This document shows, piece by piece, positions 54,183 through 62,638 of a stretch of 64,000 nt of DNA. This stretch comes from Paracoccaceae bacterium (GTDB lineage: Bacteria; Pseudomonadota; Alphaproteobacteria; Rhodobacterales; Rhodobacteraceae): NCBI GenBank assembly GCA_009773375.1, contig WRPH01000008.1, positions 27,964 through 91,963 on the forward strand, in the 5' to 3' direction. Numbering within the stretch: the stretch's first letter is position 1; each line of letters begins with the position of its first letter. The position numbers were made by a program, and so were the translations under genes. The notes below the pieces were generated by a model. It searched no databases, was not told the DNA's origin, and worked only from the letters and a program-made list of their open reading frames with translations.

Positions 54183-55145
54183 TCAGTCACCAACCGCCGC
54201 CCCGGCATCCTGAAAATGCACCAGAAACCAGCCCCAGGCCGCCGCCTCCGCCTCGGCCACGCCCGGAATCGCCCGCAGCCGCGTCTCCCAGCGCCGCACC
54301 CTTGGCCGCAACCGCACCAGCGATTTCGAATGCACATCGTTGCGGTCGGCGTAATTGTAGAAATCGCTGCCGATCACCCGCTTGGTATTCTTGCGGCCAT
54401 TGGCGTCGCCGCGCGCGTGCTTCATCAGATGCAGGTCGTCCGATTTCACATGATGGTGGTGCAGACAGGCGTTTTCCCAGGTCACCTGCTCTGGCCCCAC
54501 CGCATAGCCCGAGCCCAGCTTTGACAGCAGGGTCTTGATCGGCATCTCCCCCCCCGCCGTGTTCACCACCTTGGGCACAAACCCCTTCACCGGCAGCTTC
54601 GGCGTATGCACCGACATCACGCTGAAATTCTGCGGCCGGAACAAGGTCTTGAAATTCGCCAGCTCGCCCGCCGCCACATCCGGCAGCTGGCCCTCGCAGC
54701 GGATAAAGCTTTCGATCACCGACCCGCCCTCCCAGGTCTTCTTGCCGGCTGACCCGAAATGCCGCCACATCAGCGCAATCGCATCCGCCTCCGGGTGCAA
54801 CGCGATCAGATCGTCGATCTTGCGATGGCCCACCGCAACGTTGACGTATTCATCCGCATCAATGTGCAACACCCAATCCGCGCCCTTCACCTCGGGCCGC
54901 GCGAAGGCCAGCGCCAACGCCTGTTTCTGGATCGAGCCCGCCTCATACGGCCCCGGATTGTCAAACTGCTGCACCGGCGCATCCTGCCCCAGCAGCTGCA
55001 AGATCCGGTCGGTGCCGTCATCACAATCATTGGTATACACAAGGATCTGGTCGAACCCCATCGCCAGATGATGCGCCACCCATTCCACCACGAACAGCGC
55101 CTCGTTGCGCATGCAGGCCACGATCACCTTTTTTGTCTTTGCCAT
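54183..55145 (-). CDS. Glycosyltransferase family 2-like protein
   Basis: This 320-residue putative glycosyltransferase has the opening VIVACMRNEALFVVEWVAHHLAMG, a YTNDCDDGT block and the metal-binding DxD-type motif HIDADEYVNV near residue 95. The HHHHVKSDD stretch near residue 245 may complete the active site. There is no membrane segment. It matches the Glyco_tranf_2_4 group used in surface polysaccharide modification. Its donor and acceptor are unknown. The start at 55145 (MAKTKKVIVACM) is well placed. It lies beside rnpB but is not related to it. Confidence 0.85.
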   Translation of the reverse strand: MAKTKKVIVACMRNEALFVVEWVAHHLAMGFDQILVYTNDCDDGTDRILQLLGQDAPVQQFDNPGPYEAGSIQKQALALAFARPEVKGADWVLHIDADEYVNVAVGHRKIDDLIALHPEADAIALMWRHFGSAGKKTWEGGSVIESFIRCEGQLPDVAAGELANFKTLFRPQNFSVMSVHTPKLPVKGFVPKVVNTAGGEMPIKTLLSKLGSGYAVGPEQVTWENACLHHHHVKSDDLHLMKHARGDANGRKNTKRVIGSDFYNYADRNDVHSKSLVRLRPRVRRWETRLRAIPGVAEAEAAAWGWFLVHFQDAGAAVGD

Positions 55146-55210
55146 CGCAACCACCTTCAAACACCCCGCAAGGGAATCGCATACCGCCGCGAAAGGCAAG
55201 GAATAGGATT

Positions 55211-55634
55211 TGCGCGGATGGCCTATAAGCCGGATTTTGTCCCGAGGTTGCCCTCTTGGATGACCATTCCTCTGCCGACCGTGTTACCACGGCGGTCAAG
55301 CTGCCAACCCGAGCCTCTGGGCTGAAGATCCCTGTGGTGGTCTCCGCCGCCCGAAGGCGCATGGCGGACCTTACCACGCGAGGCCCCTATTCGGCATTGC
55401 TCCGGGTGGGGCTTGCCATACCGTTCTTGTTGCCAAGACCGTGGTGGGCTCTTACCCCACCGTTTCACCATCACTCTGGATACGTCCTCGGTAAACCGCT
55501 GACACCAAAGCAGACTCTTCTCTGTGGCGCTTTCCCTGGGGTTACCCCCGCCGGGCGTTACCCGGCACCCTTCCTTCATGGAGTCCGGACTTTCCTCGAA
55601 GCATTCGCCCCGCGGTCATCCAGCCATCCGCGCG
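55211..55634 (-). ncRNA. rnpB: RNase P RNA
   Basis: This is the catalytic RNA of the tRNA 5'-maturation enzyme, about 420 bases. The minus strand contains the conserved 5' part GAGGAAAGTCCGGACTCC near 55580, and ends with GACAAAATCCGGCTTATAG near 55225, the usual 3' signature. The P1 helix is GCGCGGATGGC at the 5' end (near 55633-55623) and GGCCATCCGCGC at the 3' end (near 55223-55212). The GGTAACAC-type and GGTAAACC-like loops of bacterial type A RNase P are also visible. Ends are placed by P1 only. Confidence 0.95.
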
Positions 55635-55665
55635 AGCCGGGGCATAGGCGCAACGCGCGCCGCGT

Positions 55666-56331
55666 TCAAGCCTTTTCCGCAGCCGCCCGCATCAGATGCG
55701 CCACCGCATCCGCCCGCGCCCGGTCTTCTGGCGCTTCCGGCCCCTGCCCCCAAGGCCGGAACCGCAGCCGAAACGCCGCCAGCCGCGCCGCAGGATCGGC
55801 CACAGGATAGCCAATCGCATCCAGCGAAGCCGCCAGTGGCCGCGCCGCATCGCCCTCCCCCTCGGGCCAAACCGACAGTCCCGCCAGTGCCAGCCTGCGC
55901 CAGTCAAACCGCGCCCCCGGATCGCCCTTGCGCGCCGGAGCCATGTCGGAATGTGCGATCACCCGATGCGACGCAATCTGCCAGCGCTGCATCACCGCGC
56001 GCAACACCCGCTCCAACGCCGCCATCTGCGGCTCCGGGAAGGGTTGGCTGCCGGTATTGGCCAGTTCAATCCCGACGGAGTGGCTGTTGATATCCTCCAG
56101 CCCCGCCCAGGCCCCTGCGCCCGCATGCCAGGCCCGCGCCGCCTCTGGCACCAAAGCCTCGGCCTCACCGCGTTCAGAGATCAGCCAATGCGCCGAAACC
56201 TCGACCGCCGGGTCACACAGCCGCGCCCGGGCCTCGGCGCAAGACGCCATGGCGGTGTAATGGATCACCACGAGTGAAGGCAAAACGCGCCCCCGCCGCT
56301 CGCCAAAATTCGGCGACGGGAAAGCCGTCAA
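55666..56331 (-). CDS. N-acetylmuramoyl-L-alanine amidase (AmiD/AmpD type)
   Basis: This 221-residue zinc amidase of the Amidase_2 family removes stem peptides from muropeptides. The zinc ligands are seen in VVIHYTAM (His), ARAWHAGAGAW (His) and the later HSDMAPARKGDPG (His and Asp). PSPNFGERR near the start is shared by relatives. The TTG at 56331 (read MTAFPSPNFG) is chosen because it overlaps the upstream stop codon as TTGA; a GTG 11 codons earlier is the alternative. No signal peptide is present, so a cytoplasmic recycling role is likely. Confidence 0.86.
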   Translation of the reverse strand: MTAFPSPNFGERRGRVLPSLVVIHYTAMASCAEARARLCDPAVEVSAHWLISERGEAEALVPEAARAWHAGAGAWAGLEDINSHSVGIELANTGSQPFPEPQMAALERVLRAVMQRWQIASHRVIAHSDMAPARKGDPGARFDWRRLALAGLSVWPEGEGDAARPLAASLDAIGYPVADPAARLAAFRLRFRPWGQGPEAPEDRARADAVAHLMRAAAEKA

Positions 56332-57080
56332 TTCATCGCAGCGCGGAACGGCGTCGGGTCCCACGCGCAGGCATAGCCATCGCCATCCGGGTCCAGCCCT
56401 TTGCGGTCCTTCACCGGCCCGCCCGCCTCAAGGAAAGCCTGCTGCGCCAGATCAGGCGACGGATATTTGTTGCAGGCCGCCCCCGGCTTGGTCAGGCTCA
56501 GCGAAGACCGCTTGTACATCTGCGTGCCCTTGGGGTGGCTGGTAGACAGCGCGAATTCGACGATATTCGGCCCGGTATCCCCCGCCCGCTGCGGCAACGC
56601 GGCGGGCTGGTCCACCTGATATTGCGCCCGGTTACGCTCAATCCGGGCCTTGTCGCTTTCGATGGACTCGCGCGCGCTGACCGCGTCGAAGTCCTGTTCA
56701 TCCGACACCGTGCCGGGGGTCGCAACCGTGCCCTTCATCTCGGACGTGGTTTCAACAATCCCCGCTGGCGCGTTGCCGCGCGGCCGCTCGCCCGAGGCCA
56801 GCACCGCTGGTGCCGGATAGGGTTGCGCCGGGTAAGGTTGCGCTGCAGGCAGCGCGCTCAGCGGTGCGCCGACATCCGCTGTGGTCTTGCCTTCGGCCTT
56901 GTCAATCGCGGCCAGCGCGCCACCGGGCGTGAACCCGGCCACAGGCGCAGGCGCAGCCGTGACCGGCGGCGCGTTGTAGGTGTTATAATCCTGAAAGCCG
57001 ACACCGGCCCCCGAATCGGGAACAGTCGGGGCGCACGCGGCAAGCCCCAAGGCTGCCAAAATCATGACAGTGCTACGCAT
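56328..57080 (-). CDS. Lipoprotein with excalibur-like calcium-binding tail
   Basis: This 250-residue protein starts MRSTVMILAALGLAACAP, a lipoprotein signal with the modified cysteine near residue 16. A proline/alanine-rich linker with YPAQPYPAPAV repeats follows. The C-terminus (ACNKYPSPDLAQQAFLEAGGPVKDRKGLDPDGDGYACAWD) resembles the excalibur domain, with a DxDxDGxxC calcium-binding core near residue 235. It would be anchored in the outer or inner membrane facing the periplasm. It overlaps the amidase gene by four bases, suggesting a shared role in the cell envelope. Function is not established. Confidence 0.82.
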   Translation of the reverse strand: MRSTVMILAALGLAACAPTVPDSGAGVGFQDYNTYNAPPVTAAPAPVAGFTPGGALAAIDKAEGKTTADVGAPLSALPAAQPYPAQPYPAPAVLASGERPRGNAPAGIVETTSEMKGTVATPGTVSDEQDFDAVSARESIESDKARIERNRAQYQVDQPAALPQRAGDTGPNIVEFALSTSHPKGTQMYKRSSLSLTKPGAACNKYPSPDLAQQAFLEAGGPVKDRKGLDPDGDGYACAWDPTPFRAAMN

Positions 57081-57116
57081 ATTTTCTGCCTCGGCGGTTT
57101 CTTCTGAACAGGCGCT

Positions 57117-58628
57117 TTACCACCATTTATCCGGCTTGGAAACAAAGCCCGCAGCGCGCTCCAGAACATAAGCGTGATTAAGCAACCCCGCCTCATCCCA
57201 AGGCCGCCCGATCAGCTGCAAGCCCATCGGCAGGCCCTTCTTGTCCAACGCCACCGGCACCGCCACCCCCGGCAAGCCTGCCAGGTTCACCGTCACCGTG
57301 AACACGTCGTTCAGATACATTTCCACCGGATCGGCATTCGCCATCTCGCCCAGCCCAAACGCGCTGGTCGGCGTCGCCGGAGTCAGGATCGCATCAATCC
57401 CCGCGTCGAACGCCAGTTCAAAGTCGCGCTTGATCAGCGCCCGCACCTTGCGCGCGCGGTTGTAATAGGCGTCATAGAACCCCGCCGACAGCACATAAGT
57501 GCCGACCATGATCCGCCGCTGCACCTCGGGCCCAAAGCCTTCGGCGCGGGTCTTTTCGTACATTTCAGTAATGCCATCGCCTGCCGCCAGGGCTGCGCGG
57601 TGGCCGTACCGCACCCCGTCATAGCGCGCGAGGTTGGAAGACGCTTCTGCCGGTGCAATCACATAATAAGCGGGCAGAGCGTATTTGGTATGCGGCAGCG
57701 AGATATCCACAATCTCTGCCCCGGCATCTTTCATCATCGCCACGCCATTGGCCCAAAGCGCGTCAATCTCGGCAGGCATCCCGTCCATGCGGTATTCGCG
57801 CGGAATGCCGATCTTCTTGCCGCGAATATCGCCGGTCAGCGCCGCTTCAAAATCCGGCACCGCCAGATCGGCGCTGGTGCTGTCCTTCGGGTCATGCCCC
57901 GACATCGATTGCAGGAAAATCGCAGCATCGCGCACCGATTTCGTCATCGGCCCAGCCTGATCCAGACTGGAGGCAAACGCCACCACGCCCCAGCGGCTGA
58001 CCCGGCCATAGGTCGGCTTGATGCCGGTGATGCCGGTAAACGCCGCAGGCTGGCGGATCGACCCGCCCGTATCGGTGCCGGTCGCGCCCAGACACAGATC
58101 AGCCGCCACCGCCGCCGCCGACCCGCCCGAAGACCCGCCCGGCGTCAAAGCCCGGTCGTCCACCTTCCACGGATTGACCACATTGCCATAGCACGAGGAT
58201 TCATTCGAAGACCCCATGGCAAATTCGTCCATGTTCAGCTTGCCCAGCATCACCGCGCCATCGCCGAACAGCTTCGTTGTCACCGTCGATTCGTATTCCG
58301 GTTTGAAACCCTTCAGGATGTTCGACGCCGCCTGCGACGGCACGCCCTTGGTGCAGAACAGGTCCTTGATCCCCAGCGGAATCCCGCACAAGGACGGCGC
58401 ATCGCCCCCCGAATTTCGAGCCGCCGCCAGCCGCGCATCCGCCGCCCGCGCCTGCTCCAGCGCGATCTCGGGCGTCTTGTGCACATAGGCGTTCAGCGCG
58501 TCGCCCGCGTCCATCGCCGTCAGGCAGGCCATCGTCAGATCAACCGCAGTGATCTCTTTCTTGCGCAAGGCATCGCGTGCCGCCGCAATGGTCCAGGTGT
58601 TCGCACCCATCGAGGTCTTCCCGCTCAT
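57117..58628 (-). CDS. gatA: Glutamyl-tRNA(Gln)/aspartyl-tRNA(Asn) amidotransferase subunit A
   Basis: This 503-residue amidase subunit releases ammonia from glutamine to convert Glu-tRNA(Gln) (or Asp-tRNA(Asn)) to the correct product. The Ser-Ser-Lys triad is seen in [13 protein letters not shown] (Lys) and the [29 protein letters not shown] signature near residue 150. The ATG at 58628 overlaps the gatC stop codon; a second ATG six codons later is less likely. gatB is not in the window. Confidence 0.96.
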   Translation of the reverse strand: MSGKTSMGANTWTIAAARDALRKKEITAVDLTMACLTAMDAGDALNAYVHKTPEIALEQARAADARLAAARNSGGDAPSLCGIPLGIKDLFCTKGVPSQAASNILKGFKPEYESTVTTKLFGDGAVMLGKLNMDEFAMGSSNESSCYGNVVNPWKVDDRALTPGGSSGGSAAAVAADLCLGATGTDTGGSIRQPAAFTGITGIKPTYGRVSRWGVVAFASSLDQAGPMTKSVRDAAIFLQSMSGHDPKDSTSADLAVPDFEAALTGDIRGKKIGIPREYRMDGMPAEIDALWANGVAMMKDAGAEIVDISLPHTKYALPAYYVIAPAEASSNLARYDGVRYGHRAALAAGDGITEMYEKTRAEGFGPEVQRRIMVGTYVLSAGFYDAYYNRARKVRALIKRDFELAFDAGIDAILTPATPTSAFGLGEMANADPVEMYLNDVFTVTVNLAGLPGVAVPVALDKKGLPMGLQLIGRPWDEAGLLNHAYVLERAAGFVSKPDKWW

Positions 58629-58912
58629 TCCACCACCTTCGGCACTGCAAAGAAACCTTCCCGCGCGTCCGGGGCGTTCTTCAGGATCTGCGCCTGAATA
58701 TTGCCGTCCGTCACCACATCCGCCCGCCGTTTCAGCCGCATCGGCGTCACCGAAACCATCGGCTCCACGCCGGTCACGTCCACCTCGTTGAGCTGCTCCA
58801 TAAAGCCCAGAATGCCGGAAAGCTGTTCCGCCAGCTTTGGCAAATGCGCCTCTTCCACCCGGATACGCGCAAGCTTGGCCACCTTGCGCGCGGTGTCGAT
58901 GTCGATGGACAT
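58625..58912 (-). CDS. gatC: Amidotransferase subunit C
   Basis: This 95-residue subunit wraps around GatA and GatB and is needed for their assembly. The opening [24 protein letters not shown] and the later [18 protein letters not shown] are the family pattern. The start at 58912 follows GGAGAC. The stop codon overlaps gatA as ATGA. Confidence 0.95.
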   Translation of the reverse strand: MSIDIDTARKVAKLARIRVEEAHLPKLAEQLSGILGFMEQLNEVDVTGVEPMVSVTPMRLKRRADVVTDGNIQAQILKNAPDAREGFFAVPKVVE

Positions 58913-59284
58913 GGGATGTCTCCGCAGAATTACCGGGTCACGTTTACCCGCCCCGCCCCCCCCCTGCAAGGGGACGCCCGGCAAGCTGCTGTGCAAAACA
59001 CCGCTGCCCTGCGCCAAAGCCTGCGATCCGCCCCGGTTTCACCACCACCTTGCCTTTCCTGCCAAAACAGGGCGGCCCATCCGCCCTTGGACCAGCTTCG
59101 CAGCCGAGTGTTAAAATAGCGTAAGCAAATGCCCGCCCGCCAACACAACGGCCCGCAAGACCACGCGCCACAAAACCTATGCATCCCATTGATACTAAAT
59201 ATATAAAATCCACATATGCGAAACCCTTTGAAAACACCGCGCCCCGGCTTACCTTTCAGCAACCCAAATCAAAGGCACCTCCGC
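58913..59284. other. Divergent intergenic region of gatC and the UPF0173 gene
   Basis: These 372 bases hold the leaders of two divergent genes. An AT-rich part near 59108-59125 (TTAAAATAGCGTAAGC) and another near 59187-59215 (TTGATACTAAATATATAAAA) are the likely promoter areas. I see no clean -35/-10 pair, repeat or small gene. Confidence 0.4.
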
Positions 59285-59977
59285 ATGAAAATCACCTGGC
59301 TCGGCCATTCCGGCTTTCGCATCGAAATCGAACACGCGGTCTTGCTGATCGACCCGTGGCTGACCGGCAACCCGATGTTTCCCGCCGACCAGCGCAGCGC
59401 CGCCATCCAGGGCGCCACCCATATCGTGCTGACCCACGGCCACGGCGACCATACCGGCGACAGCCTCGCCATCGCCAAAGAGCTGAATATCCCCGTCGTC
59501 GGCATCTACGATCTGATCAGCTGGTTCGAAACCCGCGACGGTATCAGCGGTATCGGCTTCAACAAGGGCGGCACCGTCACCCTGAACGGCGCACAGCTGA
59601 CGATGGTGAACGCCTGCCACTCCTCCAGCGTCGGCAGCGACAACGGCCCTGTCTATGCCGGGTCAGAGGCTGGCTACATGTTGGCGGGTGAAGGCCACAC
59701 CCTCTATATCTCGGGCGATACCGACATCATGGCCGACATGGGCTGGATGGGCGATCTGCACAACCCCGACATCGGCATCCTGTCCTGTGGTGGCCACTTC
59801 ACCATGGACATGCGCCGCGCCGCCTATGCCGCGCAGAAGTTTTTCCACTTCAAGACCGTCATTCCCTGCCACTACCGCACCTTCCCGCTGCTCGCCCAGG
59901 ACGCCAACATCCTGACCGCAGCCCTGCCCGGTGTGACCGTGATCGAACCGCAAGTGATGCAACCGATCGAGGTCTGA
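59285..59977 (+). CDS. Metal-dependent hydrolase, UPF0173 family
   Basis: This 230-residue cytoplasmic protein has a metallo-beta-lactamase fold. It begins MKITWLGHSGFRIE and carries the metal-binding HGHGDHTGD motif near residue 55. YISGDTDIMADM and a final HYRTFPLL block supply the remaining ligands. Members of UPF0173 hydrolyse unknown phosphoester or lactone substrates. The longer open frame upstream lacks the family pattern. It is followed by two palindromes. Confidence 0.92.
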   Translation: MKITWLGHSGFRIEIEHAVLLIDPWLTGNPMFPADQRSAAIQGATHIVLTHGHGDHTGDSLAIAKELNIPVVGIYDLISWFETRDGISGIGFNKGGTVTLNGAQLTMVNACHSSSVGSDNGPVYAGSEAGYMLAGEGHTLYISGDTDIMADMGWMGDLHNPDIGILSCGGHFTMDMRRAAYAAQKFFHFKTVIPCHYRTFPLLAQDANILTAALPGVTVIEPQVMQPIEV

Positions 59978-59993
59978 TTTCCCCCGCCCAAAC

Positions 59994-60043
59994 CGGAATT
60001 CCTGCAAGAATTCCGTGCCCGATTTCTGCGCCAGAAATCGGGC
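59994..60043. terminator. Two adjacent palindromes
   Basis: CGGAATTC (59994-60001) pairs with GAATTCCG (60008-60015), and GCCCGATTTCTG (60017-60028) pairs perfectly with CAGAAATCGGGC (60032-60043) around CGC. They separate the UPF0173 gene from the convergent cupin gene. No U-tract is present. Confidence 0.55.
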
Positions 60044-60082
60044 TGCTCCACTGGCACCGCCCGCCATCCCGCGACGCAACCA

Positions 60083-60655
60083 TCACCCCGGCAAGATCAC
60101 CGATTTCGCCGCCAGATCACCGCCCCGCCACAGATACAGCGCCGCCAGCGGCTCTGCCCCGGTCCGCATCGCATGCGCCATCCAGCTGTGATGGTAGATC
60201 GCCTGTCCCACCGGCACGCAGGCAAATTCCGCATCGCCGCGCTGCCACTCTGCCCCCCCCGAAATCGGCAGATACAGCTCTTCGGCCTGATGCGCATGCG
60301 GCGGATAGGTCACGCCCGGCCCCAACAGCAGCACGCCGCAAGCGATCCGCTCTGACGCCACCGGCCCGCGCAACCCGATGAATTCGCTCCAGCCATAGCC
60401 CTGCAAGAACGCATCGCCAAAATCTGCCGCCCCATAGGTCTGCCGCCATGCAAGGCGGCCCGCCAGACGCTGCACTTCGGCCAGCACCGCTTGGGTGCCC
60501 GGCCCGCCCCGCATCGCGGCAAGCCAGCGGCACACCGGCAAGGCGCTGGCCTCGCACGCGCGCAACTCGGAGACCTTTGGCCAATCCGCCAGAAACCGCG
60601 CAGCCTCTGGCCAGCCCGCAAACGCCGCCCGCACCTCTGCCAACATCCGATCCAT
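60083..60655 (-). CDS. DMSP-lyase-like (DddL-type) cupin protein
   Basis: This 190-residue protein matches the dimethylsulfoniopropionate lyase family pattern. A helical N-terminus is followed by YGWSEFIGLRGPVAS, then the cupin metal-binding block LLLGPGVTYPPHAHQAEELYLP (two histidines and a glutamate), and later IYHHSWMAHAMRT, which holds the last histidine ligand. DddL-type enzymes split DMSP into dimethyl sulfide and acrylate. A related lyase with another substrate cannot be excluded, because other DMSP genes are not seen nearby. The ATG at 60655 is the only good start. Confidence 0.75.
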   Translation of the reverse strand: MDRMLAEVRAAFAGWPEAARFLADWPKVSELRACEASALPVCRWLAAMRGGPGTQAVLAEVQRLAGRLAWRQTYGAADFGDAFLQGYGWSEFIGLRGPVASERIACGVLLLGPGVTYPPHAHQAEELYLPISGGAEWQRGDAEFACVPVGQAIYHHSWMAHAMRTGAEPLAALYLWRGGDLAAKSVILPG

Positions 60656-60934
60656 CTGCTGCCCTCACATTTCAGCACCATCCTGCGCGCAGAACCGATC
60701 CGCGCAAAGCCCCGTTCGCGCCGCAGGCCCGGCCCTTTGAGCCGCCCGTCCCTTGTGTCAGGTGGAACGCACAGCAGCCCAAGCCGCCGCCATGCTGGTT
60801 AACGCCACGTTACCACGCGCGGCTAACCCGTTGAAATCCTGTGATCGCCCCCGCTGTCCACACGCGGACAGCCCCTTCCCTTGCCCGCCAACCCCGCCTA
60901 AACTCCGGCCAACCCCAGCCGGAAGGATACCGCC
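60656..60934. other. Intergenic region between the cupin gene and mtnP
   Basis: These 279 bases contain the leaders of two divergent genes. I see no small gene, riboswitch-like core or clear promoter. A loose inverted pair GGTTA/TAACC lies near 60796-60830. Confidence 0.35.
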
Positions 60935-61816
60935 ATGCATCCCAAGCCCCCCGCAGTGATGATCGGCGTGATCGGCGGCTCCGGCGTCTACCAGATCGAC
61001 GGGCTGGAGGGCGCAAGCTGGGTCAAGGTCAAGACGCCGTGGGGCAAACCCTCGGATGAAATCCTTGTCGGAAGGCTGAACGGGGTAGCGATGGCCTTCC
61101 TGCCGCGCCACGGCCGCGGCCACGTCCAGACCCCGTCTTCCATCAACTACCGCGCCAATATCGACGCGCTGAAGCGGCTCGGCTGCACCGATATCGTCGC
61201 GGTGTCCGCCGTCGGATCGCTGCGCGCCGATTACGCGCCCGGCGATTTCGTGGTGGTGGACCAATATATCGACCGCACCTTCACGCGTGAGAAAAGCTTC
61301 TTCGGCCCCGGCTGCGTCGGCCATGTCAGTCTCGCCCACCCGACCTGCCCGCGCCTCGGTGCCGCCTGCTTTCAGGCCGCGCAACAGGCGGGCGTCAAGG
61401 TCCATAACGCTGCCACTTATCTGGCGATGGAAGGCCCGCAATTCTCGACCCTCGCCGAAAGCCGCCTCTACCGCAGTTGGGGGGCGGACGTGATCGGCAT
61501 GACGGGCATGCCCGAGGCCAAGCTCGCCCGCGAGGCCGAGCTGTGCTACGCCTCCCTCGCCATGATCACCGATTACGATTGCTGGCACGCGGATCACGGC
61601 GCGGTGGATGTGGCAGCGGTGATCCAGACCCTGACCGCCAACGCCCAAGCCGCCCGCAACCTCGTGCATCAGTTGCCAGCCCTGCTGCCCGCGCATCCGA
61701 CCTGCCCGCACGGCTGCGACCACGCCCTGACCCACGCCCTGATGACCGCCCCCGACAAGCGCGACCCCGACCTGCTGGCCAAGCTTGATGCCGTCGCGGG
61801 CCGTGTGCTGAAGTAG
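60935..61816 (+). CDS. mtnP: S-methyl-5'-thioadenosine phosphorylase
   Basis: This 293-residue enzyme splits methylthioadenosine into adenine and methylthioribose-1-phosphate in methionine salvage. IGVIGGSGVYQIDGL binds phosphate near the N-terminus, and FLPRHGRGH, INYRANIDALK and MEGPQFSTLAES are family blocks. MTGMPEAKLARE supplies purine contacts. An internal ATG eight codons later is an alternative start. The product adenine is used by Apt, encoded 64 bases downstream. Confidence 0.95.
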   Translation: MHPKPPAVMIGVIGGSGVYQIDGLEGASWVKVKTPWGKPSDEILVGRLNGVAMAFLPRHGRGHVQTPSSINYRANIDALKRLGCTDIVAVSAVGSLRADYAPGDFVVVDQYIDRTFTREKSFFGPGCVGHVSLAHPTCPRLGAACFQAAQQAGVKVHNAATYLAMEGPQFSTLAESRLYRSWGADVIGMTGMPEAKLAREAELCYASLAMITDYDCWHADHGAVDVAAVIQTLTANAQAARNLVHQLPALLPAHPTCPHGCDHALTHALMTAPDKRDPDLLAKLDAVAGRVLK

Positions 61817-61879
61817 CCGCACTTGCCAGCGGCGCTGGCGGATGCCAGACAAACCCGAGTTCTGAAAGGCCATCCCCAA

Positions 61880-62434
61880 ATGTCGCAAGCGAAACCCGCT
61901 GCCCGGAAAACCGTCCGCGATTACATCCGCACCATCGTCGATTTCCCGCATGAAGGCATCCTGTTCCGCGATGTCACCACACTGTTCGCCGACCCGCGCG
62001 GGTTTCGCATGTGCGTCGATCAGTTGCTGTCGCCCTATGCCGGGATGCGGATTGACAAGGTGGTCGGGCTGGAGGCGCGTGGCTTCATTCTGGGCGGAGC
62101 GGTGGCGCATCAATTGTCCACCGGCTTTGTGCCGATCCGCAAGAAGGGCAAGCTGCCGGGGCAGACGATTTCGCAGGCCTACACCTTGGAATACGGCGAG
62201 GCGGTGGTAGAGGTGCATGAAGATGCGATGCAGCCGGGCGAAAAAATCCTGCTGGTCGATGACCTCTTGGCCACCGGCGGCACCGCCGAGGCCGGGATCA
62301 AGCTGATCGAACGGCTGGGGGCCGAGGTGATCGGCTGCGCCTTTGTCGTCGATCTGCCCGATCTGGGCGGGCGCAAGCGACTAGAGGCAATGGGCATGGA
62401 TGTTTACGCGCTCTGCGCCTTCGAAGGGCTGTAG
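61880..62434 (+). CDS. apt: Adenine phosphoribosyltransferase
   Basis: This 184-residue enzyme joins adenine and PRPP to make AMP. The PRPP motif [18 protein letters not shown] is near residue 120, and [17 protein letters not shown] and [12 protein letters not shown] are family blocks. The ATG at 61880 ([10 protein letters not shown]) gives the normal length; the upstream extension is not supported. Together with mtnP it recycles the adenine released from methylthioadenosine. An intrinsic terminator follows. Confidence 0.96.
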   Translation: MSQAKPAARKTVRDYIRTIVDFPHEGILFRDVTTLFADPRGFRMCVDQLLSPYAGMRIDKVVGLEARGFILGGAVAHQLSTGFVPIRKKGKLPGQTISQAYTLEYGEAVVEVHEDAMQPGEKILLVDDLLATGGTAEAGIKLIERLGAEVIGCAFVVDLPDLGGRKRLEAMGMDVYALCAFEGL

Positions 62435-62536
62435 CCGTTTACGGTTTATTCAGCGAATCATCCTAAAGCTAAGGGCACTCAGGCTGCTCAGCCTCGGGTG
62501 ACGCTGCTTGCAAACACGTGACCCACCCAACCCCAG

Positions 62537-62562
62537 CGCCCTGTCGGTTTTCCGGCAGGGCG
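62537..62562 (+). terminator. Terminator of mtnP-apt
   Basis: CGCCCTGTCGG (62537-62547) pairs with CCGGCAGGGCG (62552-62562), with one mismatch, around TTTT and is followed by TTTCTG. It lies about 100 bases after the apt stop codon. Confidence 0.7.
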
Positions 62563-62603
62563 TTTCTGTAAGGCGCGTGCGGCTTTTGCTACAAAATCCG
62601 GGC

Positions 62604-62625
62604 CCGGAAAATGGTCATTTTCCGG
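62604..62625. terminator. Palindrome next to the GlcD-like gene
   Basis: CCGGAAAATG (62604-62613) is mirrored by CATTTTCCGG (62616-62625). It lies 14 bases after the oxidase stop codon and may end that transcript. Confidence 0.5.
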
Positions 62626-62638
62626 TCTGACGGCACGC

